DNA of 64,000 bases from Paraglaciecola sp. L3A3 (lineage in GTDB: Bacteria; Pseudomonadota; Gammaproteobacteria; Enterobacterales; Alteromonadaceae). Made by a program: the position numbers and the translations under genes. Each line of letters opens with the position of its first letter. Position 1 is the first letter of the stretch. The stretch spans positions 2,153,501-2,217,500 of the forward strand of contig NZ_CP047023.1 of NCBI RefSeq assembly GCF_009796765.1. Direction: 5' to 3'. This document shows, piece by piece, positions 31,341-40,776 of the stretch. The notes under the pieces were generated by a model. That model worked only from the letters and a program-made list of their open reading frames with translations. It was not told where the DNA came from and searched no databases.

Positions 31341-32795
31341 ATGATAGGCATAAAAAAAATTGTATCTCATGTTGCTATTCTGTGTGTATTGACCAGGGGA
31401 GGGTGGGTAGGTGTGGCTAGTGCGACAACTAAAGAACCCGTTCCAAAAAACTTACCAAATATTATTCTCATTTTTACCGATGATCAGGGCTATCAGGATA
31501 TCGGTGTGTTTGGGTCACCAAATATTAGTACCCCTCATTTAGATGCAATGGCAAAAGAAGGCATTAAATTTAAGCAGTTTTATGTGGCATCGTCTGTTTG
31601 TAGTCCTTCACGAGCCTCGATTTTAACCGGACGATTGGGGCATAGAAACGGTGTAGTCAGAGTGTTAAAACCTGATTCACTGGGTTTACCAGCATCTGAA
31701 GTCACTATTGCTGAAATGTTAAAACAAAAAAATTATCAAACAGCGGCGATTGGTAAATGGCACTTAGGTGATTTGCCGGACTCTTTACCTACTGCTCAAG
31801 GTTTTGATTATTATTATGGCGTGCCTTATAGCAATGATATGTATATAGGTGCCACTCACAGTTTTTCCGAAAATGTAAAATTTAATCAGCAATACAATTT
31901 AGAGAAAGCCGAAGCCGATCAAATTAAAGTGAGAAGTGGTAACAATCTATATAAAAAGCTAAGACCTTTAGGGGTAATGGATATAGTACCTTTGTTTGAA
32001 AATGAGAAAATTATTGAATATCCCGCTGATCAAAGCAGGTTAACTCAACGTTATTTTAATAAAGCACTGGGGTTTATCGAAGCAAATCAAGACCAGCCTT
32101 TTTTTGTTTATTTAACCCCCAACATGCCTCATACACCTTTGCACGTTTCAGAACAATTTAAAGGTAAAAGTAAGCGTGGTTTATATGGCGATGTGATTGA
32201 AGAAATAGATTGGAATGTGGGCCGTTTGCGAAGCCACCTAGACAAGTTAAATTTAACAGATAACACCTTAATTATTTACACCTCTGATAATGGTCCATGG
32301 TTAGCTAAAAAAGAGCATGGCGGATCTGCTTTGCCATTTAAAAAAGGTAAAACCACCAATTTTGAAGGGGGAGTGAGGGTACCTGCTGTAGCCGTATGGC
32401 CAAACAGAATTAAAGCCAATCAAATCAGTACAGATATGGTGAGCGCCATGGATTTATTACCTACCTTTGCCGCTCTAACTGACGCGAAATTACCTGCAGT
32501 GATAATTGATGGTCAAAATATTGAAAATCATTTAATCAATACGGATGTACCCACAGCTAGAACTGAAATTATCTATACCCATTATGATGGACTGGCGGGT
32601 ATTAGGTTAAATAATTGGAAATATATGCGCCCTGGAATGGATGCTTTATGGACTAACGCACCTAACACTACTTGGTTGTATAACTTGAATGAAGACCCTT
32701 CTGAGAAAAACAATCTGGCCAATAAGTTTCCTGAAAAAGTCAAACAATTAGAACAACGATTAAAGCTAGTTGAACAAAGTTTAACGCTTCCATAA
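31341..32795 (+). CDS. type I sulfatase
   Basis: Sulfatase of 484 residues with a signal peptide (about 1-28). TDDQGYQDIGVFG has the N-terminal DD at about 47-48; SVCSPSR has the formylglycine Cys at about residue 87; GKWHLGDLPDSLPTAQGFDYYYG and YTSDNGPW continue the core, and a short C-terminal subdomain ends near residue 484. It is the first gene of the plus-strand operon facing the GH2 operon across the 31217-31240 palindrome, with the GH30-like gene 14 bases downstream. It should act on a sulfated sugar released together with that enzyme. Substrate is inferred only from context. Confidence 0.93.
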   Translation: MIGIKKIVSHVAILCVLTRGGWVGVASATTKEPVPKNLPNIILIFTDDQGYQDIGVFGSPNISTPHLDAMAKEGIKFKQFYVASSVCSPSRASILTGRLGHRNGVVRVLKPDSLGLPASEVTIAEMLKQKNYQTAAIGKWHLGDLPDSLPTAQGFDYYYGVPYSNDMYIGATHSFSENVKFNQQYNLEKAEADQIKVRSGNNLYKKLRPLGVMDIVPLFENEKIIEYPADQSRLTQRYFNKALGFIEANQDQPFFVYLTPNMPHTPLHVSEQFKGKSKRGLYGDVIEEIDWNVGRLRSHLDKLNLTDNTLIIYTSDNGPWLAKKEHGGSALPFKKGKTTNFEGGVRVPAVAVWPNRIKANQISTDMVSAMDLLPTFAALTDAKLPAVIIDGQNIENHLINTDVPTARTEIIYTHYDGLAGIRLNNWKYMRPGMDALWTNAPNTTWLYNLNEDPSEKNNLANKFPEKVKQLEQRLKLVEQSLTLP

Positions 32796-32809
32796 TTTGA
32801 GAAATAAGT

Positions 32810-34215
32810 GTGAATAAAACAATAAAGATGTTGGCAAAAAGAACAATAAACAATCAGAGACTAAGGTCGGTATTGTTGTGCGTGCTTCTGGGAGGTTCAT
32901 CACTGCAATTGTTGGCTGCAGAAATAGTCTTAAAAGCAGGAGCATTAAAACAAAAAATAGATATTGTAGGGGGCGACATGGAACGCTCTGCTGATGCCCT
33001 TGTCAATGCCGTCAATAGCGATGACATTCTTGATTGGTATTTTGACGATATCCATATGCCTTATTGGCGAGTTGGTATAAATAAAAAGCAAGAATTGATT
33101 GAAGGTGAGGCTAACTTCAATATCTACCATAATCAAATTGATGTGATGCAAAGAATCAAAACAAAGAGTCCGGATACCAAATTTTGGGCCACATTAATTA
33201 CAGATTACGACGGCTATGGTACAGCTAATAATATGCCTAATTGGGTTTATACCGGCGGAGGATATAACGGTGGGAACTACAACCCTAGTGCATTTAAAGC
33301 CGCTAAGTGGGCTAGGTTTTTAGCCGATTACTTAAAGTTGATGAATGACAACGGCGTGGCTATTGATATTTTGTCGGTATCTAAAAAGAATGGTTAAAAG
33401 TGATGACCCCTAGTAATGAACACAACACCATTGAACAGTTAAAGATCCTGCTGCAAACCAAAACCTATGCTGGGGTGCCTATGCCTAAAATTAATGGCCC
33501 TGCTGCATGGGGAGTCAAACAAGGCACCAAGTTTGTGAAAGAAGTGGCAGAACTTGGTGTTAAAGATGACTATGCTGGGTTTTCAGCCCATACATATGAT
33601 GGTCCATCACAGGCTGATTGGCACTCGTTAATCGCAGCTGCAAAGGTTATTGGTAAAGCTGTGTATAACGAAGAATCTAATTCTGCAGGTGGAGGCCCTT
33701 TTAGCGGGAAAGAGCCGCCAATGACCAATGTCACTAGGATATATTCTGGCAAATCTGAAGCTTATCGTGCCGGTTTAAAAGGGGAAGTGTTCTTTGAGTT
33801 ATGGTCTCGAGGTTTTAGCAAAGAATCTCGCTCTGTCTATTTTAAAAAAGGTCAAAAAGCCGAGCGGGGCCGAGGGTATTGGATGACCAAGGCGTTCATT
33901 GAAGGGGTTTATAATACACATTACATCGCACACCAAAACTTGGGGGAAATAGCAGATATTAAGGTTATGGCCTTTTCTGATGATAAGCAAATAACTGCTT
34001 ATGTCATTAATAACTCTACAACCAAAGCTTATAATAACGTGCTTGTTAATGTATGGGATAAAATCATTAGCAGTAATGAAATTAAGCTAAAAATGTGGAA
34101 CAACAATACAAGTATTAAAGGCAAGGAGTCGTCTATAAAAAGAATCGACCTTGAAACCTTCATGGTGGATATTGAACCCAGCACTTTGTCTATCTATACA
34201 TTGCAAATAGAGTAG
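32810..34215 (+). pseudogene. GH30-like glycoside hydrolase interrupted by a frameshift
   Basis: Two adjacent frames together make one secreted clan-A-like glycosidase: 32810-33397 (start GTG, signal peptide, then KIDIVGGDMERS as in GH30 barrels) and 33400-34215 (barrel end and beta-sandwich, with YNEESNS as a likely nucleophile strand and a C-terminal IYTLQIE). The junction is TCT AAAAAG AATGG at 33380-33393. Restoring one A, or a -1 slip on AAAAAG, joins VSKK to EWLKVMTPSNE, giving a continuous fold in which the Glu of KKEW could be the acid/base. So it is a broken gene, a homopolymer sequencing error, or a slippage product. Family placement is tentative. It follows the sulfatase by 14 bases. 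Confidence 0.7.
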
Positions 34216-34327
34216 CTTGTTTTGTGGCAGTAAACTTTCAGTACTGCTACTGATTTTGAGGTAATCTTATTGATAATTGTCTTATGCCATATCTATTTTA
34301 TATTTTCCTAATTTTGAGGGGGAGCTG

Positions 34328-36307
34328 ATGGCTGCCAAAGGAGTACAAGTGAAACATTATTTATTAAATAAACAAGCATTATTGGTTATGGGCGCAAGCA
34401 TGGGCTTTATTATAGGTTTAGCTAGTTGCGCGCCACAACACTCTGCAATGAATGGCGAGGCATCCAAGCAAGCAAGCGTGATCATTGATGCTCAACATAT
34501 AATAGGTGAACAGTCGCCATTATTTTTTGGTGGTAATAATATCTACCCTAAGGGCGGTCAAGGTTTGCTATTAGAAAGTGGCGAATTTAACCCTGAGACT
34601 ATCGCGTTATCCAGCGAACTTGGCTTAACAACCTACAGGTTTCCTGGTGGTTCAGAAGGGAATTTGTATAAATGGAAACGAGGAATAGGGCCATTATCTG
34701 AGAGAATTGATAATGTCAGTGGTAATAACCGTGGACCACAAAGTAATGAATTTGGCAGTGATGAATTTGGTCGATTATTAGAAACCACCAATTTTAAGCA
34801 TGGTTTTATGATGGTGGCCTATGGTTACGAAAAACCTGATGATGCGGCAGATTGGGTTGAGTATATGAATAGCCCGGTGGGAGCTAATCCTAATGGTGGC
34901 AAAGATTGGGCAAAAGTACGAGCTGAGAATGGCCATCCTGAACCATATAACATTAAATATTGGGAAATTGGCAATGAAGTGTATGGTAACTGGGAATTAA
35001 ACTGGGGATCATATCCAGATAAATTTGATGCCAAACGAGGCACAGGTAATGCTCCTGTCGATAATGTAGCAGGTAAAGCTGGCACCTTACCATTTGGTGA
35101 TGCGGACCGTTACATTCACGGGGGCTATCGATACTTTGAGCAACAAAAAGCAGCGAGTGTCAGTTCTTGGCAGGACCAACATATCAAAACTAATGGACAA
35201 GCTAATCAGCAACTCTTTGTAAAGTTTCCGCCTGTTGACTTAAGTCAAAACGATTTGCCTTTTATTCTTAAAGTCGGCGATGAAGAATGGCAAAAAGTAA
35301 CTGATTTCAGTTTATCTAAAGCGAATAGTAAACATTATGTACTCGAAACTGAAACAGGTCAGATAATCTTTGGTAATGGTCAAAATGGACTTATCCCGCC
35401 AAGCGGAGAGTTTGTATTCGTTAATTATCGCAGTGGTAAACAACCTGGTTTTATTGAGTATTACCAAAAAATGAAAGCGGTTGATCCCAGTATTGTGGTG
35501 CTGTCTTGTTTTGAGAAAGAATCATTTTATCAAGGTATGGCCGAAGTGAATTCACCTTTTGATGGTGTGGTAAAGCATTATTATCCTAGCACCCATAAAA
35601 ACGTGTCAGAATCTAAAAAATATGAAGCACAAATAGCCAGGGGCATGGGGATAGAAAGGCCTATTAAAGAGCATAACCATTGGTTGAAGCAATTCAAAAA
35701 TTCGGCTATTAGTGGCACAGAAAAATTATGGATAACAGAATACGGGCTACGCGGACATGTTAATCAGGTGGCGACTATGCACACTGTTATAGGCAAAAAA
35801 AGTCAAGAAGTGGCGGCGTTATTAGGCCATTCCCTGTTTTTGAATAATAACACCCCTATGGTTACCGATGATGGTGTGATTAGAGCTCGAGCTTTACCTA
35901 TTCCTATGTTTAGTAAACACTCTGAACAGTATGTTGTACAAAGTGAGGTAAAGGTTGCCCCAACAAGATTAGGTAAGCAGCTTCTGCCTGGGGTGTTAAC
36001 AACTGCCGCAGTTGATGCTAAAAAACAGCATGTTAGTGTGGTGTTGACCAACACCAATGGACAACAAGCTGTGGATACCACTGTTCGTTTTGAAAACTTA
36101 CAAGTGGCTCAAAATACTCAACTTGAAGTGTGGATTTTGCGTTCTAATACTTCTAATCCAATTGATGATAATCGCATTGGACAGCTGAATAATGTTAGTT
36201 TGACTTTACTTGAAACCAGACCGTTTAAGTCTGAGTTAAGTATACAATTACCTGCTGCCAGTTCTGTGGTCATTAAAAGTAAAGTAACGAGTGATAAAGC
36301 ACTTTAA
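34328..36307 (+). CDS. GH51-like clan-A glycosidase lipoprotein
   Basis: Protein of about 659 residues with a lipoprotein signal ending LASC (Cys at about residue 34 from this start). LGLTTYRFPGGSEGN, the acid/base strand YWEIGNEVYGNW (Glu about 217) and nucleophile strand LWITEYG (Glu about 471) match alpha-L-arabinofuranosidase-type GH51 barrels, followed by a beta-sandwich. About 95 residues between the barrel strands (about 279-373, beginning near SSWQDQHIKTNG) form an extra domain not typical of GH51. The ATG at 34328 follows GAGGGGGAG; the GTG at 34349 behind AAAGGAG is also possible. Third gene in its operon. Substrate sugar is not settled: arabinofuranoside or a related sugar is possible. 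Confidence 0.82.
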   Translation: MAAKGVQVKHYLLNKQALLVMGASMGFIIGLASCAPQHSAMNGEASKQASVIIDAQHIIGEQSPLFFGGNNIYPKGGQGLLLESGEFNPETIALSSELGLTTYRFPGGSEGNLYKWKRGIGPLSERIDNVSGNNRGPQSNEFGSDEFGRLLETTNFKHGFMMVAYGYEKPDDAADWVEYMNSPVGANPNGGKDWAKVRAENGHPEPYNIKYWEIGNEVYGNWELNWGSYPDKFDAKRGTGNAPVDNVAGKAGTLPFGDADRYIHGGYRYFEQQKAASVSSWQDQHIKTNGQANQQLFVKFPPVDLSQNDLPFILKVGDEEWQKVTDFSLSKANSKHYVLETETGQIIFGNGQNGLIPPSGEFVFVNYRSGKQPGFIEYYQKMKAVDPSIVVLSCFEKESFYQGMAEVNSPFDGVVKHYYPSTHKNVSESKKYEAQIARGMGIERPIKEHNHWLKQFKNSAISGTEKLWITEYGLRGHVNQVATMHTVIGKKSQEVAALLGHSLFLNNNTPMVTDDGVIRARALPIPMFSKHSEQYVVQSEVKVAPTRLGKQLLPGVLTTAAVDAKKQHVSVVLTNTNGQQAVDTTVRFENLQVAQNTQLEVWILRSNTSNPIDDNRIGQLNNVSLTLLETRPFKSELSIQLPAASSVVIKSKVTSDKAL

Positions 36308-36357
36308 ATCACTACAGTTGTTATAGGTTTTTTCTTATAGATCTAGGTATTTTAAAT

Positions 36358-36394
36358 AATGATGACTTTATTGCAGAGTAATAAAGTCATCATT
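36358..36394. terminator. hairpin between convergent genes
   Basis: AATGATGACTTTATT (36358-36372) and AATAAAGTCATCATT (36380-36394) form a perfect 15-bp stem with a 7-base loop between the converging GH51-like and GH29 genes. The flanking A/T runs are imperfect, so termination strength is uncertain. Confidence 0.6.
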
Positions 36395-36424
36395 TATAAA
36401 AAAATACTTTCATAAGGATCAAGA

Positions 36425-37552
36425 CTAAATGCCAAATTTTCTTATGTGTTCGCCTACTTCAGTCAATGAAGCAATGTCTTGAGGATCAAAAGAACCATCT
36501 CCTCTAGGTGCTAAGTTAAGCAATAAATTACTATTATTATATGTTTTAGCGGTTTTTAACTTCTTGAAGATAGCTTCTGCCCCTGGGTGTTTACCATCAA
36601 ACTTCTTGGTATAACCCCACCCTGCGATATGAGAACAAATCTCAATCGGTTTCTTAGCGTTTAACATTTGTTTCTGAACGTCTGGGCGCTGTTCTAACCA
36701 GTGAATTTCAGGTGCATAGAAATCTTCAGTACCTAAATAACCTGTTTTATATGATATTAATGTTTGTGGTTGAAGGTTGTGGATCAAGTCGTACGTATCC
36801 TGCATTCTGAACTGAGCTGTGTCTCCACTTTTCGGCACAGCATGTCCGTCTAACCATATGTTCGCTATTGTGCCATAGTTGGTTAACAATTCTGTTAATT
36901 GTTCGTGCATGTATTCGATGTAAATATCTAAATCATGCTCGCTGCCATATTTATAATAGTTTTCTTTAGGATTATAAGTAGGCCGAGCGTGTCCTCCCCA
37001 TTTATCATTGTTAGCTGCATGAGGATGACGCCAATCTCGGCCGTGTGAAAAATATAAACAAAGTCCAAGACCTTTTTTATCACAAGCAGTGGCCAATTCT
37101 TCTACTAAGTCACGTTTAGCTGGGGAATTAACACTATTAAAACTGGTTGTCTTAGTATTAAATAAGCAAAAACTGTCATGATGCCGGGTGGTTATATTGA
37201 TATATTTCATGCCAGCCATTAAGGCTAGATCAGTAATAAAATCAGCGTCAAAATTTTCTGCTGTAAAACGGTCTTTCAGTTTTTCGTATTCTAATACAGG
37301 AATCTTTTCTTTTATTTGCACCCATTCCCCTCTGCCTAATAAAGAATACAAACCATAATGAATAAACATGCCAAATTTGGCTGCGGTAAACCAGTCCATA
37401 TTGGCTTGTTTAGGATCAGTGGTATATGTGCCTTCAAATCCGGATAAGTAGTTTGGTACCGCAATTTTTTTAGACGCGCAAGACATTAATGGTGTAGCAA
37501 GTAGTGAGGCTCCACCATAACCCATGAACTTTAGTAATGTACGACGATGCAT
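36425..37552 (-). CDS. GH29 alpha-L-fucosidase
   Basis: Protein of 375 residues. The N terminus HRRTLLKFMGYGGASLLATP with LMSC (Cys about 25) is a twin-arginine lipoprotein signal, suggesting folded export and membrane anchoring. WFTAAKFGMFIHYGLYS, ITTRHHDSFCLF, LCLYFSHGRDWRHP and the nucleophile strand IANIWLDGH (Asp about 235) define GH29, with retained Arg/His sugar-binding residues. The usual C-terminal beta domain is absent or short, as in compact GH29 members. It releases alpha-L-fucose, which links it to the fucose pathway at 57.7-64 kb. It is transcribed alone, converging on the GH51-like gene. Confidence 0.93.
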   Translation of the reverse strand: MHRRTLLKFMGYGGASLLATPLMSCASKKIAVPNYLSGFEGTYTTDPKQANMDWFTAAKFGMFIHYGLYSLLGRGEWVQIKEKIPVLEYEKLKDRFTAENFDADFITDLALMAGMKYINITTRHHDSFCLFNTKTTSFNSVNSPAKRDLVEELATACDKKGLGLCLYFSHGRDWRHPHAANNDKWGGHARPTYNPKENYYKYGSEHDLDIYIEYMHEQLTELLTNYGTIANIWLDGHAVPKSGDTAQFRMQDTYDLIHNLQPQTLISYKTGYLGTEDFYAPEIHWLEQRPDVQKQMLNAKKPIEICSHIAGWGYTKKFDGKHPGAEAIFKKLKTAKTYNNSNLLLNLAPRGDGSFDPQDIASLTEVGEHIRKFGI

Positions 37553-37681
37553 TTTTATATTTTCCTATTTTTATATTTCCTAGTTATGTAAACAGTTCTC
37601 TGCCTTAAATCCGTAACTTCTAGCAGCTAAACTATTATAAATTTTGTTCAGCAAGAGGGTAATCCGCCCTATCTATGCATA

Positions 37682-37760
37682 GCTGCGTTGGATTCTCTAG
37701 CAATAGTCAGCTCTTAGGTACGAAACACTGCCTTGCTATAAACGATAAATTTCGTCACTG
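37682..37760 (-). repeat. dispersed repeat R1, copy C (diverged)
   Basis: Read on the minus strand this shares GTGACGAAATTT, TAGCAAGGC, GACTATTG and AATCCAACGCAG with copy A at 2893-3032. The right part of the element is diverged or lost. Confidence 0.6.
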
Positions 37761-38433
37761 AAAGAGTTCTAACATAACCTAAAATGAATACATGGACGTA
37801 AGGTACTGAATTTTTATAAGCATTAAACTAATACTACACTTATTAACTTGAGTTCAGGGTATTTAAAAATTTGACCAAAATTAATCCAACTTTTGAGTTC
37901 GAGCAACGCAGAGTAAGCTCATCTAAAACTCGCCTGAAAGGAATGCCCCAGCGGCTTTTGCCCTGCGTTCTCGGCATTTCAAAGGAAACAACCATTCCTG
38001 CACAAAAATGTCTGAAACATTTTTGAACAGCTCCGCTGGCTTAAGCGAAAGGCAGGATGCCAGAAGTATACCGACGCCTTGTTCAAAAACAGCTGGTCGC
38101 ATTCTGAGATATCACTTATCAATACGGATTAGAATTACTTTTAACTCGATAGTGTAAGTCTGAGTTTGGGATGAAATTATCTGCTACTAGCTCGATGGTT
38201 ATTTAAACTAAAGGTAATTTTAATTAACTGGCTGGGTATTTTTACTAGGCTGCTGGAATACCTCAGAAGTTTAATGTTTTGTCATCCTTACTTAAAAGTT
38301 TTTGTATAACAACACCTTACGTAAGGTGTGCATCACGTTTTCTGAGAAGTAATTGTCTCCACCGATTGGTATAACCTAAGAAATTTCAGTTATCATGAAA
38401 ATTCAATATTAATTGAGTGTTTTTTATATAAAC

Positions 38434-38448
38434 TATTTTTACGGGTTT
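38434..38448 (+). promoter_or_regulatory. TATTTTTACGGGTTT motif
   Basis: Lies 61 bases before the lipoprotein gene at 38510. Read in the gene direction, equivalent motifs occur upstream of the receptor at 43224 (46752-46764), the sigma factor at 51534 (52209-52222) and the GH2 gene (31201-31218). Confidence 0.45.
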
Positions 38449-38509
38449 GCATTTGCATATTGTTAATTAATTGTTCCAATAAAGTAAAAAAGATAAAGGA
38501 AAATGTACA

Positions 38510-40609
38510 ATGAACAAATTTAAACTTCTCGCAATAAGTAGTTTAATCACCTTACCACTTATAGGGTGTGGTTCGAGTGACGATGATAAAGAAAACGTAT
38601 TTTCAGCGGCGAATGCTAACGTTGATTATTATGGCCCTACGCTCACTATAACGGGCGGCGATAGTATTGAAGTTGCTGTAGATTCAACTTACGCTGATTT
38701 AGGCGCTACAGCATTTGACAATGTAGATGGTGATGTGACTAGTAATATCGTCGCCATTAGTAATGTTGATACCGCAAACCCTGCCACATACTCGGTCGTT
38801 TATACGGTTGTAGATGTTGTTGGTAATGAAACAAGCGCTACAAGAACGGTTACTGTTCCAGATACTATACTCCCCGTAATAACGCTTAATGGAGACGCAA
38901 CAGTAATCATTCCCCTAGATTCAAGCTATACTGACGAAGGCGCGACCGCTTCTGACAATCCCGATGGCGACTTAAGCGCTTCCATTGTTGCTGATGTCAG
39001 TAATGTTGATACAAGCACGCTTGGTGAATACACGGTAAGTTATAATGTGGTTGACGCCGCGGGTAACGAAGCGATAGAGCTTATTAGAACCGTATCGGTA
39101 CAAGATATAGCCGATGAAATAGCACCTGTTATCATGGCAGAAAATACTCATGTTTCAATTGATGAAGGTGCTGTGTTTACCCCCGTTGGAGTAACCGCGG
39201 TTGATGATGTTGATGGTGATATAACAGACTTAATTGTAAGCGACACAAGTTCTTTAGATACTAATACTGCTGGTGTATACCCAGTAACTTACAATGTAAG
39301 TGATGCCGGTGGCAACGATGCTGAAGAAGTAGTACAACAAGTTCATGTAATTCCCGTAATTGCTGATGTAGACATTGTAATGGATGTATTGCCAACACAA
39401 GCTAAGCAAGCCGTTGAATTTACAGGGTCTACCGAGTCACAAGCTTCTCAAATGTTTGCTACTAATAATGGCACTAAAATGATAGACCATATGTTAAACA
39501 CTTTGGGTCTAGATATGGTGCATTTTGGTATTCACCCAAGTATTGCTATTGACGATGCCGTATATTCTGATATTCAAACCGTAGCTGCTTATGCAAAAAG
39601 TAAGGGCATGAAAATAATCGCATCTGTATCAGGCTCTAAGGGAGCTTGGGGTTCAAGAAATGCAATTGAAACGGGTAGACTTAAATACAGTCAAATTGCA
39701 TCTTGTGAGTCACCGTGTGATGATGATTTTTATGGTATCGATTTAAGTGATTATGCTACATACCTTGATACTTATTTAACGAACATGGCGGCGGCTGGCG
39801 GTGCTGTTGACTACCTTGCACCATTTAGTAATGACGAAGTAGACGCGATAGATTATCAAACCTTATTGGCGGCTATGACCGGTGACGATGCATTAACTAT
39901 TATTGGACCAGAGTCGTATAATATTGTAGATGCTGACATAGAGTATGCGGCTGTTGCTGACCACGTAGACATTGCCGGAGCAGAGTTTTTCGATCACGCT
40001 TCATTACGTGTTTATGAACAGCAAGACGAATGGAATGAAATAGCCGCTGCGGCAGCAAGTAATTCTGTTCCTCTATGGTTCACACAAAACCAAAGTTGGC
40101 TTTCAGAAGGTGGCAATGCAAATGAGCAGACCGTTTTTGGTATTGCACAGTTTATTCCCGCTATTAATGCTGGTGCTGAACGTATAATTTCAGGTCAATA
40201 TGGAGCTGTGTTTGCTTGGTTTAATGGCGGTAATACTGGGGTGCGAGGCAACGCAATTAAAAACTTTGTTGAAGGTAGTAAGGGTAATGTTGTTGACTCA
40301 ATAGTATACAGTGAAGAGGTTAGAGGCACTGCGTTTAGAGAAAATGATACGCTATATGTGATGCTGACCAATACCAACAAAAACGTAACTGTTGATAGCG
40401 TGGTTACTGCACTAGGCGAAAGAAAAATTGCCGTTCGCTTACAAGAAGGCGAAACAATAAATGGGGATGTAGTGACCTTACTTTATGGTACGGGTAAAAA
40501 TGGCGGAACAATAGACACAACTGTTAATGCTGAAAACAATATCATTACTTTCACCCTACCTTTGTCGACTTATATTCGATTGGCTGTTCCATTAACGCCA
40601 ACGCCATAA
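38510..40609 (+). CDS. Ig-repeat lipoprotein with TIM-barrel-like glycosidase region
   Basis: Lipoprotein of 699 residues (LPLIGC, Cys at residue 20). Three Ig-like DUF5011-type repeats (about 45-115, 118-195, 205-280) share the pattern D..Y.D.GATA.D..DGD followed by Y.V.Y.V.D..GN. A catalytic-type region follows (about 285-600: LGLDMVHFGIHPSI, YLAPFSNDEVD, PLWFTQNQSWLSEGG) with a C-terminal beta domain. It resembles clan-A enzymes such as GH30; SNDE could hold the acid/base, but the expected nucleophile Glu appears to be Gln in WFTQ. So it could be an inactive carbohydrate-binding protein, or a barrel with a different active site. Family is not recognised with confidence. Confidence 0.65.
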   Translation: MNKFKLLAISSLITLPLIGCGSSDDDKENVFSAANANVDYYGPTLTITGGDSIEVAVDSTYADLGATAFDNVDGDVTSNIVAISNVDTANPATYSVVYTVVDVVGNETSATRTVTVPDTILPVITLNGDATVIIPLDSSYTDEGATASDNPDGDLSASIVADVSNVDTSTLGEYTVSYNVVDAAGNEAIELIRTVSVQDIADEIAPVIMAENTHVSIDEGAVFTPVGVTAVDDVDGDITDLIVSDTSSLDTNTAGVYPVTYNVSDAGGNDAEEVVQQVHVIPVIADVDIVMDVLPTQAKQAVEFTGSTESQASQMFATNNGTKMIDHMLNTLGLDMVHFGIHPSIAIDDAVYSDIQTVAAYAKSKGMKIIASVSGSKGAWGSRNAIETGRLKYSQIASCESPCDDDFYGIDLSDYATYLDTYLTNMAAAGGAVDYLAPFSNDEVDAIDYQTLLAAMTGDDALTIIGPESYNIVDADIEYAAVADHVDIAGAEFFDHASLRVYEQQDEWNEIAAAAASNSVPLWFTQNQSWLSEGGNANEQTVFGIAQFIPAINAGAERIISGQYGAVFAWFNGGNTGVRGNAIKNFVEGSKGNVVDSIVYSEEVRGTAFRENDTLYVMLTNTNKNVTVDSVVTALGERKIAVRLQEGETINGDVVTLLYGTGKNGGTIDTTVNAENNIITFTLPLSTYIRLAVPLTPTP

Positions 40610-40670
40610 TAGTAGGTAAACATATAGTGTAATAATCTAATTATTGTACAATATGGTTCGAAAAATTTTA

Positions 40671-40707
40671 AAAACCACCAAACTTAGTTGTTCGGTGGTT
40701 TTTTTAT
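40671..40707 (+). terminator. intrinsic terminator
   Basis: AAACCACC (40672-40679) pairs with the GGTGGTTT starting at 40694, followed by a T run to 40706. It closes the lipoprotein gene. Confidence 0.85.
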
Positions 40708-40776
40708 TGGTACATCTTGCCCTTCAGCGTCATCATGAAAAACATACTATGCTTAGCTGTTTCTTTAGGAATGAAT

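Larger units (their letters stand above)
37553..38509. other. repeat-rich intergenic region
   Basis: About 0.96 kb with no gene. It holds a diverged, inverted R1 copy (37682-37760), an R3 end at 38114-38130, and other repeat-like stretches (37870-38110, with several inverted segments around GCGTTCTCGGC and CCAGCGGC). A TATTTTTACGGGTTT motif lies at 38434-38448. It separates the GH29 and the Ig-repeat lipoprotein genes. Confidence 0.55.

Noticed and set aside
33380..33400. Canonical programmed -1 frameshift site
   Set aside because: The heptamer is TAAAAAG, not AAAAAAG, and I see no clear stimulatory structure; kept only as one of three explanations in the finding.
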